From Powellomyces hirtus (Eukaryota > Chytridiomycota > Chytridiomycetes > Spizellomycetales > Powellomycetaceae), in the NCBI GenBank assembly GCA_025526995.1, contig JAHLKG010000053.1, positions 1 through 20,226 of the forward strand: DNA of 20,226 nt, written 5' to 3'. Positions 15,413-20,226 of this stretch are shown in pieces (the stretch's first letter is position 1; the number at the start of each line of letters is the position of its first letter). The notes beneath the pieces are model-generated. The model was not told the DNA's origin. It did not search any database and saw nothing but the letters and a program-made list of their open reading frames with translations. Both the position numbers and the translations under genes were made by a program.

Positions 15413-18400
15413 ATGCAAGACAAGATCCCCACGGACAGACCGGGACCCCGCATTCACAGGAAGACATTTGTGGTCCACGGGAAGGTACAAGGGCACTTTG
15501 CCCGCATCCTAATCGATACCGGATGTAACACCCTGATCATCAGCGACACTTGGGCCGCCAAACACGGCCTCCGGACCTACACCTCCCCAACTCCGCTGGA
15601 GGTCCGGTGGGGCGACAGAGCGGGAAACTACGGGGCAACAAAGATGACCTGTGGGGACCTCTCGGTGTTCACTGAGGAGAAGATCATCTACCGGGAGGAT
15701 ACCGTACCGTTCGTGGTCGCGCCGATCAGGGTCGATGCCATATTGGGCTTGCCATTCATATTGGGGCTGGACGTCCGAGGGCTTTTCGACCAAGGGGGCT
15801 TTCCAACGATGACGTTCTACCACGACGGCCAGACCCTCAGCCTTCGAGCCAAATCGACCAACCGCCACTGGGAAGCACCATCCGCGTGCGCCGCCCGTCT
15901 ACTCTCCCCACGAGAAGTACGGCCCCGCAGATTCCAGCCGGCGAAGCCAGCACTCAATGCAGAGGGAATCTACACGGCCAAGCAATGGAAACGCTTGATG
16001 AAGAAGGGCGAGATCACTGGAGTCTTCGAGGTACACATCGTAGATGCGATTCCAGTCGCAGAGGCTCAATTTGTACGGACGGTCGACGCCAAGAAAAGGG
16101 CAATCTTGGAGGAACGACGCCACACCAACACTGAAGCCAAGGCGGCAGATCAAGAAGACCCGCTAGAGACGCTGGCAGCCGACCATCCACTCCGACTGAC
16201 CCTAGAAAAATACGTCACGACGCTATTCACCGAGCAGTCAGGCATGCCTCCGGACCGAGGCGAGGACAATTTCACCATTCGGCTCAAACCCGGCTCGAAG
16301 CCCGTGATGCAGCCACTCCGGCATTTGAGCCCTGACGAACTGGACGAGCTCGGCCAGCAGATGCAGCGTTTAATGGACAAGGGTTGGATCTCACACTCTC
16401 GCAGTCCGTGGGGCGCGCCCGTCCTATTTGCCCCAAAGAAGGACGGCGGCCTACGCTGCTGCATTGACTACCGGGCACTGAACAAGATGACTCACAAGGA
16501 TGCCACGCCACTTCCGAACCTCTCGGAGCTGCGCGACAGGCTTGTCAACATGCGGGTATTCACCGCGATCGACATCCGCGACGCGTACCACTGCATCATG
16601 ATCCGACCGGAAGATAGGGAGAAAACAGCGTTCCGAACACGTTTTGGACATTTCGAATACAATGTTCTACCTTTCGGCTTAACTAATGCACCTGCTACAT
16701 TCCAGCGACTAACCAACAAGCTCTTGGGCGACAAGTACGACGCCTACGTGATCTCATACCTCGACGATATCCTCATATTCAGCACCGACATGAGTTCGCA
16801 CATTCAGCACGTCGACGAGGTCCTCAAGACCTTGACGGAACATCGCCTCCACGTCAAACCCAGCAAATGTCAATGGGCGGTTGACGAAGTCGAGTTCTGC
16901 GGCCACCGAGTCGGCAAGGATGGCCTAAGTATCGCCCCCTCCAAGGTGACCGCGGTCCGGGAACGACCTCGCCCGACCAACTCCCTGGAGCTCCTTAGCT
17001 TCATGGGCCTCGTCAACTATGTCAAGGAATACATCCCCGAGTATGCACAGATTGCCCTACCCCTAACGAATCTGCAATCCGGCAACCGCCCATGGCAGTG
17101 GGGTGACGAGGAAGATCGAGCGTTCAATCGCTTAAAGGAATTATGCTCCTCGGCACCCACCCTAGCGTACTTCGACCCGGCGCTCGACACCTACTTGTTC
17201 ACGGACGCATCGGGCTACGCCTACGGCGGATGGCTGGCGCAGCCGGCCAAAGGGGATTTCCCTTACCCTCACCCACTACCAACCACCAAATCGGGCTTAG
17301 CCAACCTCCCGCAACTTCGCCCGGTGACATACTACTCCCGCAAGATGCAACCCGCCGAGACTCGATACCCCGTGCATGAACAAGAACTACTGGGATTAGT
17401 CAAGTCCATACGCGCCAACCGCCATTACCTCATCGGCCGCCCATTCCGCGCGTTTGTTGACCACAAGTCCCTGATCTACCTCCAGGAACAACCCCACCTG
17501 TCACGTCGCCAAGCAGGCTGGGTCGAGTTCCTCCAACAGTTCGGTTTCTCAGTGGAATACCTCCCCGGCACATGGAATTCGATCGCCGACTTCCTCAGTC
17601 GCGACCCGACTTACGCCCCCAAGTGTGCAACCTGCCAGGCCAAGATCGACGTGGTCACCGCCATTGTGCAGACGGAGAAGCCCGTCCCGACGCACATGCC
17701 GACCGATGCGGACTGGACCCAGGCGCTCGCATCGGATGATTTCGGCCAAAACATCTTACTAACCATCAACAGTCCCCCGGAGAACCTATCCGGCCATGCA
17801 CGCCGATTCCGGACAGTGGACTCCCCTCCGCACCGATTCTTGATGTACCATGACCGTCGGTACGTCCCCGACAGCTTGCGGGGGCCACTCCTTCAGATTC
17901 ATCACGACTCCCTCGCGAACGGTGGTCACTCCGGTGTCCAACGGACGCTCGCCAAACTTCTGGAGTCGTATTACTGGCCCCACATGGAGCGTGATGTGTA
18001 CCAATATGTCCGCACCTGCCCTACCTGCCAACGTCACAAGCGAACCGCGCCGATCGGTTTCCTCCGCAGCTTACCGATCCCCGACGCCCGTTGGCAACAA
18101 ATCGGCATGGATATATTCTTCCCCACGTCAGATTCTAAGGGGGGGGAACCTCGGGTAGAGCCCGACGTGACGAAGAACCCCCCGCACCACACCAGCGAGA
18201 GACTGACCAAGACGGCAGACGCCGTACTCCTCATCGTCGACTACCTTTCATGCCGCGTGATACTCCTACCTACTAACACACGCGCTACAGCTCAGGAGAT
18301 GGCTCAACTCTTTCTGGAACAGGCATTTCGCCACACGGGGTTACCCCACACCATCGTGAGCGATCGGGACCCCAAGTGGCTATCAGAATTCTGGCGGTAC

Positions 18401-19303
18401 CTCATGCGGGCACTCGACGTCAAGCAAGAACTCTCGTCGGCACGACACCAACAGACCGACGGCAAGGCGGAGAACGCCATCAAGACGATCAAGGGAATCA
18501 TGGGCCCCTTTCTCGACTATGCCGGCTCCAACTGGAAGAGTTTACTCCCCACACTCGAGTACAACTACAACCGAACGCCGCAGACGTCGACGGGACTATC
18601 CCCTTTCGAGATTGACCTAGGCCGCGCTCCCCGGGTACCGAACCAATGGGTAGCACCTAACCCCGGAGAGATGATAAGGCAATCGGCACGAACCGCCGTG
18701 GAGAGACGGATTAAGGAATTCGCCGACGTGAGTCGCATCGTGCAGCAACGGCTCCGAGATGCACAGGACCAGCAGGCAAAGTACTATGACCGCAAGAAGC
18801 ACACGGAAGCATACCGAGAGGGTGACAAGGTCTTACTCCATCGTGAGGGTATCGCGATTACCAGCGTCACCACAAGGAACAAAAAGCTGGCTGAGCAATG
18901 GATTGGGCCATTCACAGTACGCGGCAAGGGGCCGCATCCTGACACCTACGAGCTCGAACTACCCAAGGAGTTCACCGGATTGCACCCAGTCTTTCACGTC
19001 AGCATTCTGAGACGTTACCATGACCCGGGCGATACCCCGTACAGACAGGTCACCGCTCCGCCTGAGCCCGAGAAGGACGAAGACGGTCAGGAGACCTACC
19101 AAGTGGATAAGATCCTAAATGCCAGATGGCACAGGAACACCGAGCAGTTCTTAGTCAAGTGGACAGGTTACGACAGCACCCAGAACACGTGGGAGCCGTA
19201 TGCACACGTGAAGGGGACGACCGCGCTGGAAGAATGGCTCCGGGAGCACCCCGGAGAGGACCGCGGCCAAAGGCTAGCGGCCAGGCGACGTAAGAGAACC
19301 TAG
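15413..19303 (+). CDS. pol: gypsy G1 Pol: protease, RT, RNase H, integrase, chromodomain
   Basis: An intact Ty3/gypsy (chromovirus) Pol. The frame is open from 15281, overlapping gag by 100 nt in the -1 frame; its first ATG is 15413, so expression is probably by frameshifting or reinitiation. Counting residues from 15374: protease active site DTG 48-50; RT with CIDYRALNKMT, LPFGLTNAPATFQ and YLDD 462-465; RNase H from TDASGYAYGG (D611). The integrase has the HHCC zinc site (H843/H844 region, C882, C885) and triad D913, D997, E1033. A GPY/F-like module (WIGPF, FHVSILRRY) follows, then a C-terminal chromodomain from 1242 (FLVKWTGY). The spacing between the first two integrase aspartates is longer than usual by about 25 residues, with a hydrophilic insertion after FFPTSDSK. 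The order PR-RT-RH-IN defines Ty3/gypsy. Confidence 0.95.
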   Translation: MQDKIPTDRPGPRIHRKTFVVHGKVQGHFARILIDTGCNTLIISDTWAAKHGLRTYTSPTPLEVRWGDRAGNYGATKMTCGDLSVFTEEKIIYREDTVPFVVAPIRVDAILGLPFILGLDVRGLFDQGGFPTMTFYHDGQTLSLRAKSTNRHWEAPSACAARLLSPREVRPRRFQPAKPALNAEGIYTAKQWKRLMKKGEITGVFEVHIVDAIPVAEAQFVRTVDAKKRAILEERRHTNTEAKAADQEDPLETLAADHPLRLTLEKYVTTLFTEQSGMPPDRGEDNFTIRLKPGSKPVMQPLRHLSPDELDELGQQMQRLMDKGWISHSRSPWGAPVLFAPKKDGGLRCCIDYRALNKMTHKDATPLPNLSELRDRLVNMRVFTAIDIRDAYHCIMIRPEDREKTAFRTRFGHFEYNVLPFGLTNAPATFQRLTNKLLGDKYDAYVISYLDDILIFSTDMSSHIQHVDEVLKTLTEHRLHVKPSKCQWAVDEVEFCGHRVGKDGLSIAPSKVTAVRERPRPTNSLELLSFMGLVNYVKEYIPEYAQIALPLTNLQSGNRPWQWGDEEDRAFNRLKELCSSAPTLAYFDPALDTYLFTDASGYAYGGWLAQPAKGDFPYPHPLPTTKSGLANLPQLRPVTYYSRKMQPAETRYPVHEQELLGLVKSIRANRHYLIGRPFRAFVDHKSLIYLQEQPHLSRRQAGWVEFLQQFGFSVEYLPGTWNSIADFLSRDPTYAPKCATCQAKIDVVTAIVQTEKPVPTHMPTDADWTQALASDDFGQNILLTINSPPENLSGHARRFRTVDSPPHRFLMYHDRRYVPDSLRGPLLQIHHDSLANGGHSGVQRTLAKLLESYYWPHMERDVYQYVRTCPTCQRHKRTAPIGFLRSLPIPDARWQQIGMDIFFPTSDSKGGEPRVEPDVTKNPPHHTSERLTKTADAVLLIVDYLSCRVILLPTNTRATAQEMAQLFLEQAFRHTGLPHTIVSDRDPKWLSEFWRYLMRALDVKQELSSARHQQTDGKAENAIKTIKGIMGPFLDYAGSNWKSLLPTLEYNYNRTPQTSTGLSPFEIDLGRAPRVPNQWVAPNPGEMIRQSARTAVERRIKEFADVSRIVQQRLRDAQDQQAKYYDRKKHTEAYREGDKVLLHREGIAITSVTTRNKKLAEQWIGPFTVRGKGPHPDTYELELPKEFTGLHPVFHVSILRRYHDPGDTPYRQVTAPPEPEKDEDGQETYQVDKILNARWHRNTEQFLVKWTGYDSTQNTWEPYAHVKGTTALEEWLREHPGEDRGQRLAARRRKRT

Positions 19304-19365
19304 ATAGTGAGCTGTACCGTAAATTAACAAGAGAGATGCTACTTGAGGTAGAGGACATTATAGTG
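19304..19365. other. short spacer after gypsy pol
   Basis: AT-richer sequence between the pol stop and the first mini-hairpin. No feature is recognised. Confidence 0.4.
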
Positions 19366-19520
19366 CGAGATTCCGGCATCGTTGGACGATGGCCGGAGGC
19401 TGTTGGACAGCATGCCTCGCTGGGCGAGATGCCGGCATCGTTGGACGATGGCCGAAGGCTGCTGGGCAGCATACCTCACTGGGTGAGATGCCGGGATCGC
19501 TGGGCGATGAGCCGACGGCT

Positions 19521-19890
19521 TGCCGATGCAAGGTGACCGGCACCAGATTTGCATGGCGGCGTACCTCGAGACCCGCGGGGACCATGGCCGTGGTACATAC
19601 CTACGCGAAGGGGAAGAGAAGGGCTTCGGCCAAGATACCGGCATCGTTTGACGATGGGCCGAAGGCCGCTGGGCGGCATACCTCACTGGGTGAGAAGGGT
19701 GATGCTGGGCATCGACCGGCTGCCGATGCAAGGTGACCGGCACCAGATTTGCATGGCAGCGTACCTCGAGACCCGCGGGGACCATGGCCGTAGTACATAC
19801 CCACGCGAAGGGGAAGAGAAGGGCTTCGGCCAAGATACCGGCATCATTTGACGATGGGCCGAAGGTCGCTGGGCGACATACCTCGCTGGG
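19521..19890 (+). repeat. 200-bp tandem duplication inside the hairpin array
   Basis: TGCCGATGCAAGGTGACCGG starts at 19521 and again at 19721, exactly 200 bp later. About 170 bp after each start match with only a handful of differences. Two of the hairpin differences are compensated: GCCGC/GCGGC becomes GTCGC/GCGAC, and CTCAC/GTGAG becomes CTCGC/GCGAG. Confidence 0.88.
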
Positions 19891-19920
19891 CGAGATGCCG
19901 GGATCGCTGGGCGATGAGCC

Positions 19921-20195
19921 GAAGACTGCGAGGCAGTAGACCTCACGAGGTGAGATGCCGGCATCGTTGGACGATGGCCGAAGACTGCGAGGCAGTAGAC
20001 CTCACGAGGTGGGATGCCGGCATCGTTGGACGATGGCCGAAGACTGCGAGGCAGTAGACCTCACAAGGTGAGATGCCGGCATCGTTGGACGATGGCCGAA
20101 GGCTGCTGGGCAGCATATCTCGCTGGGCGATGAGCTGAAGACTGCGAGGCAGTAGACCTCACTAGGTGAGATACCGGCATCGTTGGACGATGGCC
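19921..20195 (+). repeat. 59-bp tandem repeats
   Basis: Copies begin GAAGACTGCGAGGCAG at 19921, 19980 and 20039 in direct tandem, and a fourth lies at 20137-20195. A variant unit with TGG loops sits between the third and fourth. Each unit holds one hairpin with stem ACTGC, one with stem CTCAC, the palindrome GATGCCGGCATC (GATACCGGCATC in the fourth copy) and the CATCGT hairpin. Confidence 0.9.
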
Positions 20196-20226
20196 GGGGA
20201 ACCGCTGAGTGGTCTCCCCAACGGGG

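Larger units (their letters stand above)
19366..20226. repeat. mini-hairpin repeat array in the gypsy G1 3' region
   Basis: About 860 bp are built from short inverted repeats with 5-6 bp stems and mostly 3-nt loops. The main kinds are CATCGT-TGG-ACGATG, GCTGC-TGG-GCAGC or ACTGC-GAG-GCAGT, and CTCAC-TGG-GTGAG, linked by GATGCCGGCATC palindromes. Stems change in a compensated way between copies. The homologous second hairpin appears as GCTGT/ACAGC, GCTGC/GCAGC, GCCGC/GCGGC, GTCGC/GCGAC and ACTGC/GCAGT. Loops alternate between TGG, GAG, AAG and TAG. The array continues past the window end, where CCCC-AAC-GGGG forms the last hairpin. No protein-coding frame here looks real. Confidence 0.88.

Noticed and set aside
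19336..20057. Many 60-160 codon frames on both strands in the repeat array
   Set aside because: They come from GC-rich repeats with periods not carrying stops; their translations are repetitive and lack domains.
19921..20195. CRISPR-like regular repeats
   Set aside because: Units are contiguous with no unique spacers and lie in a eukaryotic retrotransposon. They are tandem hairpin repeats.

Overview
The window looks like a transposon graveyard from a eukaryotic, most likely fungal, genome. No ordinary host gene was recognised. Evidence for a fungus: introns of 46-126 nt with GTRNGT-type donors and CTAAC-like branch sites, chromodomain Ty3/gypsy elements, and a Ty1/copia primer-binding site matching the anticodon arm of a yeast-type initiator tRNA. 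The phylum cannot be fixed from sequence alone; an early-diverging fungus or another microbial eukaryote is possible.

Layout. (1) 1-1703 is the 3' end of a Ty3/gypsy element (G1, copy A): degenerate repeats, an antisense four-exon cysteine-rich gene, a polypurine tract and a 275-bp LTR. (2) 1704-4155 is the 3' half of a Ty1/copia element (C1, copy A): reverse transcriptase, RNase H, a second antisense gene with one predicted intron, polypurine tract and 239-bp LTR. (3) 4162-7615 is a PIF/Harbinger DNA transposon with a three-exon transposase (one frameshift), a small three-exon gene of unknown function and a two-exon Myb/SANT-like gene on the other strand. (4) 7622-10113 holds an LTR relic and the decayed 5' part of a second gypsy element (G2: primer site, gag, protease). 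(5) 10114-13859 is the 5' half of a C1 copy (B), inserted into G2: LTR, primer site, gag, protease, integrase, chromodomain and the start of RT. (6) 13860-20226 is a G1 copy (B), inserted into C1-B: LTR, primer site, intact gag and pol with a C-terminal chromodomain, then a long array of mini-hairpin repeats running off the window.

The order is unusual. The left end of the window has the 3' halves of a gypsy-in-copia nest and the right end has the 5' halves. Both gypsy-copia junctions carry the same CGTAT target duplication. This implies two copies of one nested unit, a circular or tandem arrangement, or an assembly join.

The most novel content is in the pol-to-3'LTR regions of the two retrotransposon families. 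Each carries an intron-containing gene antisense to pol. In G1 the sense pol gene and the antisense gene converge on an array of short hairpins (5-6 bp stems, mostly 3-nt loops) whose stems show many compensatory base changes.
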